Shown here: positions 1 through 12,387 of the stretch, piece after piece
How the letters are laid out: every line of letters starts with the position of its first letter
How positions within the stretch are numbered: position 1 is the stretch's first letter
DNA from: Thermothelomyces thermophilus ATCC 42464
Lineage: Eukaryota; Ascomycota; Sordariomycetes; Sordariales; Chaetomiaceae
Direction: 5' to 3'
Length of the DNA stretch: 64,000 nt
NCBI RefSeq assembly: GCF_000226095.1
Contig: NC_016472.1
Span: 3,348,001 to 3,412,000, forward strand
Translations under genes and position numbers: made by a program
The notes under the pieces: model-generated
What the model saw: the letters and a program-made list of their open reading frames with translations, nothing else
What the model was told of the DNA's origin: nothing
Database searches by the model: none

Positions 1-408
1 AGCTACATGCGAGATGCCCATGTGGGCATGGTCTAATCATCCCAATCTAGCAATGCGGCCCTATTTTTTTTCTCTTTTTCTTCCGCACTTGAGTCGAGAG
101 TTTCACTTTCCCACCAAACACCGAAAAGGGGGGGAGAGGGGCCCCTTTCCTTGAACCAACTCCTGTCGACCGACTGACTCCAAGAATGCCGGCAACAGGA
201 GAGAGAAAAAAAATCCGGTACCAGTCAACTCCGAGAACGAAGAACGCCAAACATGCTGCCAGATGAGATGCCGTGATGAAACCCGATGGAAGAACAGAAA
301 GGCTCTCTAAGATGGGAACACCAAAGAAAGAAGAAGAGATACAAAACAGGAAAGAAAAGGGGCTGAAAGAGATTCATCAGATTGGGGGGGTGGAGGGGTA
401 GAGCTCAG
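1..408. other. 3' flank, no gene seen
   Basis: Downstream side of the MTM1-like carrier gene. It holds purine-rich and T-rich low-complexity runs but no reading frame resembling a known protein. It probably contains the carrier gene's 3' UTR. Confidence 0.5.
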
Positions 409-2104
409 TCATGAGCCGCCGAGATCCCCTTTCCGCTCCGCAAGCGCCCGTTCGTTTACACCCCTGAACACCCTCTTGCCGACCTCGTAGCTGCTGATCA
501 TGATGGCGCAGGCCGGCGCGACCCTCAGGGTGCGCGGGACGCAGCCGCGGAACAGGCCCGGGAGGCCCTCGGTGCGGAAGATGTGCCACAGCAGCCGGAC
601 CATGTTGCGTTCCTCGGGGGCCAGGGTGGCCGCGGCCTTCGGACCGCCCACCACGCCCTTTGCCGCGCCGCCGCTGCCTGCTGCTGCAGCATCTGACGAC
701 GCAGAAGAAGAAGAGGAAGAAGAAGAAGAAACATTGGTGTCCCGGAAGACCTGCGTCCTCGTCTTGCCCACGTCGAAGGGCATGGTGACGATGCTGGCGA
801 AGGCGCCGGACGCGGCGCCGGCGATGAAGCTGTCGGTGAAGGTGTCGGCGTGGTTCTCGTTGGCGCGGCTGCGCGAGCGCCTCCTCGCCCTCGCCCTCGC
901 CCTCGGCTCGTCCGCTTCGGGGCCCGGACGATCGTCGAGCCGCCGCTCCCCGCGACCGCGGTGCCCGTCCGGATTGAGATCCCGGTCCAGGTCCAGGTCC
1001 AGGTCCAGCCCGCCGTGGCTCCGCGCGGCGGCGGCGCTCTCCCGCGCGTCGCTCAGGCGCCCCCGGATCGTCTCGTACCCCCACCAGTACATGCCGGAGA
1101 AGGGCACGTCCCGCCACAGCGTGAGGGTCAGGCCGCGCCACAGGGAGCGATAGCCGTGGACGGCGACCATGTCCTTGATGCCGCGGAAGGTGCTCGCCAG
1201 GTGGCCGCCCCGTCTGCCGCCGGCGGTGGTGGTGGTGGTGCCCTGGGCCGCCTGGAGGCGGGTGCGGAACAGCTCGATGGGGGAGACGGCGGTGGCGGCC
1301 AGGATGCGGGCGAAGGAGCCGGCGGCGAGCGGGGCGTAGTCGTCGGGCACGGCGCGGGCGATGGGGGCTGCTGCGGCGGTTGAAGCGCAGCCACTCGTAG
1401 CCGGTGAAGTAGATGATGTTGGCGGGGATGGCCATTACGAGGGTGGGCGAGAGGCCGCGCCAGAGCGTCGTGATGCCCTCGTTGCGGGCGATCTTGCGGA
1501 GGCCGTCGAAGGTCGAGGTGAAGGTCCGCTGCTGGGTCTCCTCGACGGCGCAGGTCACGGGCGCCGGCGCCGGCGCCTGCAAGCCGGCGAGGGACGAGGA
1601 GGGCAGGCGGGGGCCGAGGACGCAGACCTCGGAGGTGTTGGTGGTGAAGAAGACTTCGCGGCAGCAGGCGGTCACGCCCAGGTCGGCGGGGCGGAAGGCA
1701 GTGGTGCCGCCGCGGCTGAGGGTGGTAGGGAAGGCGAGCTTGGTGAAGTCGATGGCGGGCGGTTGAGAGAGGCTTTGGGACTGCCACCGGACGCGGACGA
1801 CGTCGAGGGGGGTTGCTAAAGGAGGAGAGGTTAGCTAGTCTGTCTTGGGAGCGCGCTCGGCAGGGGAAGAAGGGAGTAGGCCGGTGTGGTGGGGAGACGT
1901 GCCTAACAAGCCTGTCAACAGGCTTCCTGACGTGGCCGAGAGCATCTTCTGCACCGCCGTGATCTCGGCAGGGTCGCTCGGAGGGTCGGCGTAGTCGGTA
2001 TAGTCGTGATGGTCGTGATGGTCGGCACGGTCGGGACCGGGTATTATGTCGTGGTTTTGTCCGGGGCCCTGCCCCGGGCCGCTCGTTGCGGCAAATGGGG
2101 CCAT
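409..2104 (-). CDS. MTM1: Mitochondrial carrier, MTM1 / SLC25A39-40 type (apparent frame break)
   Basis: Inner-membrane carrier of the SLC25 family; the MTM1/SLC25A39/40 branch is linked to mitochondrial glutathione, Mn and iron homeostasis (family knowledge). Exons: 2104-1903 and 1815-409. Exon 1 starts MAPFAATSGPG and carries ITAVQKMLSATSGSLLTGLL, typical of this branch. Carrier signatures PLDVVRVRWQ, SPIELFRTRLQ and PFDVGKTRTQ are all present. The intron (1902-1816) only keeps frame if a GC donor (TTAG|GCACGT) is paired with a TTTAG acceptor; no GT donor nearby has the right phase. Near 1363-1367 the reading frame shifts by one base inside a run of five Cs (coding strand), between GYEWLRFN and IARAVPDDYAP; a run of four would keep one frame and give about 535 residues, the expected family size plus Ser- and Arg/Asp-rich inserts. 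Family call is firm. Whether the break is real or a sequence error cannot be told here. Confidence 0.88.
1816..1902 (-). other. GC-AG intron in the MTM1-like gene
   Basis: 87-base intron inferred from reading-frame continuity: exon 1 ends ...GLL plus one base, exon 2 opens with CA and gives ATPLDVVRVRWQ. The donor TTAG|GCACGT resembles the AG|GCAAGT consensus of GC-AG introns, and a branch-like CTAAC lies about 20 bases before the acceptor. Confidence 0.7.
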
Positions 2105-3672
2105 TTCGAATCCGAGAGAGAGAGAGAATCTATGCGGCCCTCCTCATGGCCTGGGCGGTACGGTAACGGAGCAACGCCGTGCCACGTCGCAGGGACAAAT
2201 CGATATATATATATATATCTATAACTTCACCCTGCGCCCCCACCCTCTCTCTCTCGAGCGCGGACCGGTCGAAACGCGCGCGTGGGGTTGCAGTGCTTGA
2301 GTTCTTGCCGCCTGTCCCCCTTGGTGTTGAAGAAAGCGAAATATCGAGGGACAGCGGTCGTAAAGTGGTGGTGAGTAAGTGAGAAAATATGCGACCGGTC
2401 AACGGTGGCCAATGGTCGGTTGACTACTTGGGGGCGTTGTGATGGTGCGGCAGGCGAAAAGTTCGGCTCCCGAAGTCCGGCGGGATCGGAGGGGTGTGTC
2501 ACCTAGCGAGTCCTCGGCGTCATCGAAAAAAGGAAGATTCTCGACCACTGGCAGCCCGCGCCGGAGAAAAAAAAGTGGGCATCCAAGGTTATCGCCGGAA
2601 TCTCCCTTTTGGTGCTGCCAAGAAGCCAAAAGCCGTCCGGCCAAAAAACGAGCTCCGGGGAAGTCAGGGCGGGCGATTAGATTAGTAAGGCCTCTCCCCT
2701 CCCTGCCTGATAAATCCATCTACACTACCAGTACGGATTACACTAAGAGCACTAGTGCATGGCGGCCAATGAATGCTAACGCCTTTTGACAACACCAGAG
2801 TTCGTGATTGACCATCAGTTTTGTTTCTTCTGCACCCACGACATCCTGGCCAGCGCTCCAACAGCTTTGGAACTGTGACGCCATCTGCAAACTGCCAGAC
2901 CACCCTTTCTCAGAAAACGACCGGGCTTATATACACACAATCCGTACTCCGTATGTAAAATAGGTACGGATTAGTTACATGTAATCTGTATACACCCGCG
3001 GAGATCTACCGTAGATCTATACGTATACGCAGTTTATACTGTACGTGTTTGTACTCTGTGTGTACGGAATCTGTCGAAGCAAATATTACACTTATCAATA
3101 CCAAAGAACAAAAGCTCAGTCAGGTTTTTAAACCTCCTCCTCCTTGCGTCTACTCACACCATATCGAGCTGTACAAATGCAATAGATAGATACACGCGTG
3201 ATATGCTCTCTCTCAACTAACGTTTTGAGTATGTCCTATACATGGATGCCCTGACCTCAACGTACAAATAAGAAAAGCACAACATTCTCTCCACGGTAAC
3301 CGAGGAAGATGGTGTGTAAGACTCGTGAGATGAGGTAGCGACCGGAAGCGCAGGCAGGCAGGCAGGCAAACCCCGACCAGAAATATCCAGGGCAAACAAG
3401 GTTCCGGTTAAAAAAGCAAAAAGGAAGGAAAAGGCACTCGGTGAGCAAACTGCTCGTCACACTTGGGCCACCCCTATGATGACGATGAAAAAAGATGCCT
3501 GCAATCTCAATCAAACCTTCCTCGCCTTCATGAAATTACCGCCCCTTCTCCCTCCCTCCAACATCGTACGGGAAAAAAAAAACGGAAAAAAAAGAAAAAA
3601 GAGGCGCAAACCGCTACTACCACTCCACTCCTCGATGACAATGTCGGTGAAGATGAGGATGGAAGGGTCCGA
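2105..3672. other. Intergenic region with AT microsatellite and TACGGATTA motifs
   Basis: Lies between the 5' end of the MTM1-like gene and the 3' end of the Cys-rich-tail gene. Contains an (AT)n run at 2202-2222, a CT/GA-rich stretch near 2115-2130, copies of GTACGGATTA (2731-2742, 2962-2976) and TCCGTACTCCGTA (2941-2953), and four GGCA units near 3352-3368. No reading frame looks like a gene. Confidence 0.5.
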
Positions 3673-6600
3673 TTAGTGCAGCTTCTCTTTGAGGTACACG
3701 ACCGCCGCGTACCCGGCGCAGCAGGCCCGGCTCATGTTATGCTGACACCACGGGCACTTGACCATGGTCGTGATGGCCCCCGAGATGCCCAGCAGCTTGT
3801 CCTCCACCACGGCGTCCGGCTTGGCCATGCACTCGTACAGCTTGGACGGCATGTCGTGGTAGAACTTACAGCTGCAGCACTCGACAAAGATCTTGGCGAT
3901 CGGCGCCGCCGCCGCCGCCGCGCCCGCCTGCAGCTGCATGTGCTTCGGAAGCGCCGAGAGCACCGCCGGCCGGTCCGACGCCGCCGCCGACTTGGGCTGC
4001 TTCAGGATCGAGACCGGCGCCGCGGCTGCCGCCCCCCCGGATGGCCGGCTCGACGGCGTCGAGGCTCTCGAGGTGGAGTTGGACGTCAGCGAGGGGCCCG
4101 GTGCCGAGTCTGCCCGGTTCTGTGCCGGCGGCCTCGCGGGCACTTGGTGGAGCGGGCTCGGCAGCGAGATGGGAGATGGGGGCCCGATCGAGGCCGACAT
4201 GTCGCCCAGGATCGGATGCGCCTTGACGGCCTCGGAGAGGTCGGCAAAGTAAGGGTTGCTGGGCGGCTGATAGTCCGGAGTGGGAGCATCCGGAGAGACA
4301 GACCCGGCAGATGCAACCGCGGAGCTCGTCGACGAGACCGAGCTGGGCACCCACTCGGCGCGCTGCGCACGACCACGCGCAAACCAGCCTTCATCCTCAT
4401 CCATCTGCCTTCTCAGATCCGACACCGCTTCCGACACCCGCGGACCTTTTTGCTTGGGTTGAACATCCTGCTGATGCCTTTCCGCGGCACCTCTCCTCCT
4501 CTTGTCGCTTTCTTCCTCAGTCATCTTCACTCGATGTCTTGTTCCCGTCGACCTCGGCGAGTCCTTGCTCCGCGGCGCACTCACGCCATCTTGAGATGCT
4601 CTCACCCGGCCTCGCGCTGTCCCATCACCCTCTCGACGCTCCTCCGACGAGATAGAAGACGCGGCTGGTGGCCCGTTGGCTGAGCTCACGCTCCGTTTCG
4701 CAGACCGCGGGGGCGGCGATATTGTGGGCTCGGCATCTCGGACCTTGTTATTGGCCCTAGATACCGGCTTGAGGGCCTCCACCCGCTGCTGAACTTCCGC
4801 CCGACATCGTGGTGTGTTCCTCCAAGGTTCCGGCTCGGTTCCATCCAACTTATCCAGGTTGGAAACAATAGTCACGAACGACTGCGTATCACAGTCGGTG
4901 TCGATGAGCAATGCCGTTCTGCTACACAGGTCATCCTTCTCCGCCTGAATACTTCGGCGCGTTTCCGAGTTGGCGGCACGGGGTATGCTCGACTTGCTCG
5001 ACTTCAAAGACTGGCGCAGTGTCCTTTCGTCGTCGCGGGATCCGGGACGCTCGGTGCTCTCTTTGGCACGCTCACTCCTGGATACTAGAACATCCTTTGC
5101 TGACTGTGGTCGCGAGGTGTCTGGTGTCATCGTTGGTGACGGGCTCTGCGAACCATCCTCGAAGGCGGATGATGACGAGGAACCCTCAGACGCCGGGGGG
5201 CTCTCATTTGGCCTCGTCTCGACCGACTTTGCTCGATCAGCATCCGACACTGCTGCTCCTGGAGCCTGCTACGTATCAGTATCTGATTTGATCGCACAGG
5301 GTATTCCGGAGGGAGTGAGAAGGGGGGGGGGGGTGGGAATGGAACAACATACTGAAGCAGCAGACTCCGAGGCCACTTTAACGACCGCCTGAGACGTCTT
5401 TTTCTCTGCGCGCGACTGCATAAGAGCGCGCAGCCTGTAGTATGGCGGCAAAGGAACAGATGGTTTTAAGCCTTCCACGGGCTGATGCTGCCCGTTGGAC
5501 CCGGCCATTGCCGCAGCGGCAAAGTCGTTCGAGTTCTGGCTTGTCTTGCCGTGACCGCCGAGGTCGAAACCGGCCGTTGGAATATCGTGCGAATTAATCG
5601 AGTTTCGAGAAGGTGAAGGCCTTTCGAGGGCTGCAGAGTCAGTCATTCCTCGTGGAACAGCCGCCCTGGAGTTCGGAGGTTGCTCGCGATCGTGCTGGCG
5701 AGGGGAGCTGTCGACTCCACTGGAAGACTTGGACACACCCTCTGTTGGCGTCGATGTTTTTATGCTAGAAGAGTACGGAATCGCCTTAAAGGTCAAGGGA
5801 TCGGCCTCTCCGAGAGCACTCCTGGCTGAAGTTGAGGGTGGCTTCATCCCCACGAGCTTCAGTGCGGCGGACTTTGCTTCCTGTGTCAGAGATGAGCGCC
5901 TCGCGTGCTGAGACTGTCCGGAACTTGGGCCCGATGGCGGATAGTATTGAGCAATCTTGACGAACAGTTGCTCGTCCATGAACCCGGCCATAGCCCGTTC
6001 CGCGGCCTGTGCTCTTTGCTGGAGCACATAGCCGTTGCGGCGAGCCCCTTCGGCGCCTGGAGTCCCAGTCAGCGTCTCCTGCGAGTGGTTGGCACTCGTT
6101 GCCCCCTGCGACAAAGAGTTGCTTCGGATTCCTGAAGGGGACGTGCGGCGCAGCCTTGGGGTTCTCGAGGCTGATTGTGGAAAGGCATCGTGCGCGGACC
6201 GACTTTCATGTTGCGAATGAACTGCTGGGACGGCCTGCTGGATGGAAACCGTTGGTCCTTCCGAAACGGATCTGCGTATCCCCTGTTGCTGGGGTGGTCC
6301 GTTGTCACCGGGCCGATGCCGCTGGCTTTGTTGAGCGTCACCAGCAGTGACCGTCATTTTCGAAACCTCTTCTGGCCGATGAAGGGACTGAGCACTCTGC
6401 TGTCCGCCCCGGCTGACCAACAGCGGATCTGACATTGAGCGATCTGCAGCAGTTAACGCGAAAGGCCGGGATTCCTGGTCGGTTGCCACTGGCGGCCGCG
6501 GCGGCGGCGCTTTGCTTAGCCTTGCCGTGTTCCGTTTCCTTGCAGCTTTGGCCTCCTTCTCAGCACGTTCCTTTTCTCTTTTTCGACGCTCGGCCTCGAG

Positions 6601-7376
6601 TTTCTTGTCCTTCTTTCTCTGGCCGTAGCCCTCCCAGCTGGGGGACTGGCAAATCGACGACTGCTCCGACCTCTCGTCGTCGTCGTCCTCCTCCTCCTCC
6701 TCCTCTTGCTCCTCCTGTTTCTCTTCCTCGTCCTCCTCTTCCTTCTTGCCTCCGTTTTCTGGAGCGAGAAACTTGACCTGCTTCTGAGACGGCTCACTAT
6801 TTGTCGGGGTGCCGCTATCTGTGGACTCGTTGTCGACCTCCTTGACTTCCCGTTCGCTTTGCCGGTTCCGCCTTTGGTCGTCGGCGGCCTGAGGGATAGT
6901 GATAGATAGTGAATGCGGAATGACCGAGTGTCTCGTTGCGTTGACCATGAGGAACTGCTCTTGCGGAAAGGAAGAGGCAGGGCGGGCAGGTCGAGGAGGT
7001 GGGCCGCTTCTAAGTCCGGTTGAAGGTTGAGACTGAGATGAGGGGAGGAGGGGATGTGAGGCTCGCGCTCGCTCGTTCTGTCGAGTTTGCAACCGCAATG
7101 TTAGAGACACGTCGCCCCACTTGGTTGAAGCCAACACGTATGAAGCAATCAAGACACGAACCACCCTACCAAGCAAGGGGTGAGTCCAGAGAAGGAGGGG
7201 GAAGAGGGGAGCAAGGTCCACGGTTCAAGCGCGCAACATACCTTGTACTTCTTCTCCAGCTCCAGCATCCGCTGGAAACTGCTGGATCCGAGCAAATCCT
7301 GCGTTCGCCGTTCAACCTCCGCCATCGCCGACTTGGGCAGGCCCCCGACGGCGTAGTGTGAAAACAAAATGTCCAT
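3673..7376 (-). CDS. Large conserved-looking protein of unknown function with Cys-rich C-terminus
   Basis: Three exons: 7376-7242, 7032-5353 and 5268-3673, all phase 0 (donors GTATGT and GTATGT; acceptors CTCAG and CGTAG), giving about 1136 residues. The N-terminus MDILFSHYAVGGLPKSAMAE is a compact, conserved-looking segment. The middle is mostly disordered: an acidic Glu/Asp run, then a charged likely coiled coil (KKDKKLEAERRKREKERAEK), then long Ser/Pro/Gln-rich stretches. The last ~75 residues hold eight Cys in the pattern CCSC, C, CPWC, CC plus His residues (VECCSCKFYHDMPS, MVKCPWCQHNMSRACCAGY), which looks like a zinc-binding module. I do not recognise a named family. The end sequences and phase-consistent introns make it a real gene. 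Function is not known from sequence; a scaffold or cortical role would be a guess. Confidence 0.82.
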
Positions 7377-10300
7377 GGAGACCCGGGCAAGTGATTGTCC
7401 AACGGCGGGTAGGAGCGTATAAATCCACGCGGGCACACTCGCCGGAGGAAGAAGTCGGGTGAAAGGGGAACTAGTGCTACGATAGAAAAGGGTACGGAGC
7501 CCAGACTCAAGCTCGTACGCACTGGGCCTTATAAGGAGAAGGGGAAAGATAGGCCATGGAGGCGGACTGACGATGTATGCTCGGGTGCGCCGTGTGTCCG
7601 CATCCAGACAGGGAAAAAGAAGGAACAGGGAGGAGGTGGGTTTTGGGGTGCAAGAGAAGGGGGGGGGGGGGGTCGAAGAGGAAGAAAGTTGCCGGGAGGG
7701 GGTGTGAACAAGGCAGTGTAAGGCACGTAGGTGTAGTGCGTTTGTATTGTTATAACCCCGGCCCTTGTTGACGACAACGCTCGATTTCGGGCAAGGCAAT
7801 TATGATCTCCGGCGACTGGCGAGCAACCTGGGGGTATCCGGAATACGGGAGCGCGCAGCCGCAGTTCGTGGGTGAATGTATTCCATAGATACCGTGTCTG
7901 GGGCTGCGGGTAAAATGCCCCGTCGTCCTCCGCCCGGTCTTCATCCGGTGGCAAGCTCACTTGCAGCTCGCAGTCCTGACGGCGGTTATTACATACATGA
8001 GACCGTCCCGCCGAGGGTGGATTCGTCGGGAGGTTCCTCGCCCTGGTGCTGGTTGAAACTCGAAGGAGACAGCTCTCGCAACTAGCAACGAGCTTGCCCT
8101 CACCGCGACGGGACTCGAAGAGAAGCCCACCGTGGCCCGAAGCAGGCACCCTGGTACGCTAACAGAGGACACCGTGAAGATAACATGAGATACATGACTA
8201 AAATAGAAAAGCTCGGAAAAGGTGCGCGCAGCAGATGATGAGGCTTGCATCTCCGCCGTTGCAATCTGGTTAGCAAAGGAAGCGGTGCGAGTCAGGAACG
8301 GCGGCTGCAGGACAACACGAGGTCGTTGTGGGCAGCAGCCAGTCACAGCTTCAGATCTAGGTCTCGAAACCCACTTTTGGGATGGCGAACACGGCAGCCT
8401 GCAGCAGTGTGTCCGGTGAGCCGTGTTCGCGCTCTGTTCTCTTCGATAGAGGTGTCACAGTCCTAGCTCTTTCGAAGAGAGAGGCAGGGTAATCTTGGAG
8501 CTGAAGATGGGTTACGCGAAGCAGCAAGGTGCAGAAACGAGGGCCAAGAAAAAAAGACGAAAGTCTACAGAGTTCTCTCGTCATCTGAGTCAAAGTCAGG
8601 CCAACTGCATGAAGAAAAGAGACTAAGTTGAGGAAGGCACACCTGAGGTTGGATGCCAAAGAGCAAACAAATGAGGAAGTTGCCAGGGCTCGAGCAGCCT
8701 TTTGTCCCGCTGAAATCCCTGTAACCTTGTAGCTGAACCTGGAGGTAATAGAGCGCCCCTACCCTACCTCAGGTGGCTCTTTTGTGAATGAGGTGCCTGA
8801 GCCAAGCCTGGGTTCCTGCCTAGCCGTATCTCGCTTTCGTTGTTTCCTGGTGGAAGTTGCACAACAAGCTTCTTCGCCCTGCAACAATCACCGCCGCAAA
8901 GCGACCATGCTTCCTTGATTGCTTCCTTGGGTGAAGCTCGGCATCGCCGTGCTGGACAACTGGGCATTTTTACATACTAGTTAACACAGCCTGGCTAGCG
9001 CGGGAGCAGCTGAGCATCCGCTCGGCTGAGGCAGATCTGACGGCATCGCAAGCAACATCACCCCAGCATCCCTGGTTTCCATTGCTTTTCCCCCGAAGGA
9101 AGGAAGTGCTGTGTACTCTTTGAAGTGATTCGAGCCCTCGCCCCCGAACGGCTCTCTTTTCCGGGCTTTACTTGGGTGAGCTGTCACCCTGCCCACTTCC
9201 GCGAGAGTCTAGACCTGGTGTACGAGGACAGGGACGATGGTGATATCTCGGTGCAACAGCATCTTCGCCAAAAGTTGGGGCAATCGTTGCTGCTCTTGAC
9301 ACCTAAAACCGGCCAAACGACAGGAACAGTAACAACGCAATATGGCAGGTTTGGCCCCAGGTGCTTCAAGACCGCACGCAAAACCTCCAATATTGCGGCC
9401 CGAAGCCTGCCCGCGGCGTAGGTTCAGCTCTTGGGCAAGAATCATCTGTACGACCTCGCAACTCAACGACAAACCCCTTTGGTATGCGACCCTGAGGAGT
9501 ACATCAGCGGCCTTCAAAACAGCTTCAACTGCTCCGGCAGCCGTTCGATGCGACGATGCACGGTGTTCGGCTGTTGTTCTTGTCAACTTGATCCGAGCTG
9601 GGCAGTTACTTTGGGGTTTTGGCCAATTTCTCGATTGAGACTCTGACTTCCGCTCAAAGGAATGCGCATATATTGGGGGTTACGCGTCCAGCTTTCCAAG
9701 GTTTCCATGCTTCTGCCGTCCCCATCGCTCGGTTGGGTCTTTTCTGCCATTTGAGGTCGACCACCTGAGCACGACGGTGCCGGATTTGATTGCTATTGGC
9801 TCTGCTGACAGAGCGCCGGCCCCATGGGGAAGACCTTGGTCTGCTATTTCTCGACTACCTAGGCCAGTTAATTTACACGTCTCCGCCAGCAACCGGCAAG
9901 CAATGCATGGGATCGAGCCTTGTGGTTCTGCCGCTTATATTGACTTGGCCTTCCACTGACCCGGCCGCTTTGCATCTTGCCGCCAACACTACCACTACGG
10001 GTTGTAGGATCGGCGCTCTCTGCGTTGCCGATGAATCCACGTTGTGCTTGCACCATCGGAGGACACGAAGTCGCTTGCTAATGTATTGTGCAGTACTCCA
10101 GAACCGAGCATCGCGATCCAGAGAGTCTCAAAGCACGAGGCTCTCGGCGGTACACTTGCCGCTCAAGCGATTGCGGACATTCCGCTTTCGTCTTTTCGGC
10201 AGACGAGGCATGATGGATGGTTTGGGGAGCCAAGAACCCATCAGGCAATGGGACCCCGGACTGCACGAGACCGGCAACCAACCAGGCTTCCTCGTACCTC

Positions 10301-11739
10301 GACGTAGAGAATCATGCCCGAGGGGGTTCGATGACAGCAGATCTCGCCTTCTCCACCCTGGCTCGCCAGACAATCGTCAAAGTCGTCGATGCGTTCCACT
10401 GGAGCATGTCTCGAAATCGCATGGACTCGTCGGCGGTCTTTAGCCGGACTACGACCTGTCTGGCGACAGGCAAGTGATCTAACATAAGCTGGTTTCAGAG
10501 TCCTGCGCAACATCTTCTCGTTGCGGCATCACGTCGGCAAAGCGGGTTTGAGTCCGAGGCAGCACGAGTTTGAGGAACCCAAGTGCCGAGGGTGCCCTGA
10601 GATGGATGGCGCGCTCAGGGTTCGCGACGGTCTCGATGAACAGAGACATCCAATCTGGATAAAGAACCGCAAATTTGGTTTAGGACAACCGTGTCGATCC
10701 CCGGATCGTCGTTAACCAGGAGAGCGTGCCGGCCGCCCGGGCCTGCTTACACGATTCCTCGATGGGGTTGCGGTTCAGCCAGTAATAACATGAAGGCCTC
10801 GCTGCTAATGGAGATGGAGAGCACCGGCTCAAGAATCGGCCCCCCTTCCCGGCACATTCCGGAGTGACGGGGTGTCTCCCAATAGATCAGGCAGAATATT
10901 CTGGGTGAGCTAAATAATAAAACAGGGTGAAATAAAAAGGAAAGAAAAAGGAAAGAGGGGAGAAAAGGACAGCAAGATGCGCGCTTGAACCACTGTCGCA
11001 TTGCTAACTTCAAGGTGACGCTCCCGAGTCGAGCGGAGGCCAGCCCGCTGTATCTTATCCACCTTTCAATTGTTGACCAAGCCCATGCCCCTGCTCCCGT
11101 CTCGGTGCTCCATGTGCAAACTACGCTATACGCTTCCCATTTTGTCAGACTAAGTTATCAGCTTAACAAGCCAGGGTTCTGCCAGGCAGTGAGCTTCGCC
11201 GGCATAGGTAGCTGCCACGGGAATATACAGGACAGAGGTAGCGCACCAACAATGTTTCCTTGAGCGTCTTTCTTGGGGGGGGACAGGAGACGTCTGAGAT
11301 CTAGGGCCAACGAGTTCCTAAGTTGCTAAGGAGTGGTACCCGAGGTGTCGCCATTTGTTCTGAATATTTGTTTTCGGCCGATACAGAAAAATGAGTTCGT
11401 TAAATAGCCAACCTGACAATGATCCTCGTCAAGCTGGAGGAGCCTTCCATTCTGGATAGCAGATGGCCCCCGACGCGCCAGCCACGCCACATAGCGGCTG
11501 TATCCAAGCAAACGTTTACCGCGCCGTAAGGTCAACCCCGATGCGGGATACGCATAGAGCGCCGACGTATGGGACCTGGAAAAAGAAATGATCGAGAGAG
11601 CTGTTTCGTTATCTTATTTTTCTTTTCTCTTCTTTTTTTATTAATCTTTTTTTAAATTCTTCTTTTAAGACAAACAAAGGAGGCCGATGGATGGCTCTGC
11701 CGATTTCTACGTATTTTACGATGCCCCTGATCCCTTACA
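7377..11739. other. Gene-poor region, possibly decayed coding sequence
   Basis: No frame in this 4.4 kb gives a convincing protein. Short open stretches lie on both strands (for example 9209-9586 minus, 9790-10443 plus and 10241-10513 minus) with coding-like composition but no recognisable family, consistent with old decayed genes or repeats. Contains a G-rich run near 7661-7672. The first part (7377 to about 7800) is the promoter and 5' UTR side of the upstream minus-strand gene. Confidence 0.4.
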
Positions 11740-11965
11740 TCACTTAATTCCCCGTAATGTCGAGAACCGATCCCTCGTTCCACTTCTTGGTGTACTTGTA
11801 CTTGGTGATGCGCCAGGGGTTCTGCCCCTGCTCCATCCTTCGGCTGGCTTGTTCCTCCGCCCAGATTTCAGGATCCCCCGGGGGCCGCCGGAGCAGGAGC
11901 CCCGCTCCAAGCGCAGCCGGTGCCCGGCCGGCTCCACCGAGCCCGGGGGTTAGTAGTGGGGACAC
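11740..11965 (-). CDS. Possible terminal exon of an unrecognised small gene
   Basis: A minus-strand frame ends in IWAEEQASRRMEQGQNPWRI followed by a Lys/Tyr/Trp-rich tail and stop (just after DITGN). The amphipathic, Trp/Tyr-rich ending looks more like a real protein C-terminus than random translation, and CTAAC just upstream could be a branch point. I could not find a convincing first exon or ATG and do not recognise the family. It may also be a remnant in the same decayed stretch as the reductase fragment next to it. Confidence 0.25.
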
Positions 11966-12387
11966 GCCGGAGTTATGAGCCCGGAGTGATCATGCAATCC
12001 CCGAATCGGGCAAGTGTCTGGTGACCGGCGGTATTCCATTGGCTTACTATGTACGGATTACATACATACATACGCACTGCAAAATGCGCCGATTCCTTGG
12101 CAAGCCTCCTGATGCTGCGGAGCTCATCGCGGGTTGGGTTATGCCGAGCTTGATCCTAGACGACATTCCTCCTCCGGACGCCGTATATGCATTATAGACA
12201 TTGTTGTACATACGAAAGAGAGTAGTATCTAAGAGAGTAGTATCTCAAATGCGACGGCATGATATTTCTCCTTTACATATCCAAATAAATTGTAAACACT
12301 GGTATTCTACAAAGAAGAGAAAAAACGTAACGAACAAAAATACCAAAAAAAAAGGGGGGTGGGGGGTGATTTAGATATAACAGACAG

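Noticed and set aside
500-1153. Plus-strand open frame over the MTM1-type gene
   Set aside because: It is the antisense shadow of the carrier's GC-rich coding sequence; poly-Glu and Arg/Ser runs come from repeats on the other strand.
3463-4683. 406-codon plus-strand frame
   Set aside because: Antisense to the third exon of the Cys-rich-tail gene; Arg-rich with no conserved segments.
9790-10443. 217-codon plus-strand frame in the gene-poor region
   Set aside because: No recognisable domain, no supporting splice structure, and competing frames on the other strand; kept only as part of the decayed stretch.
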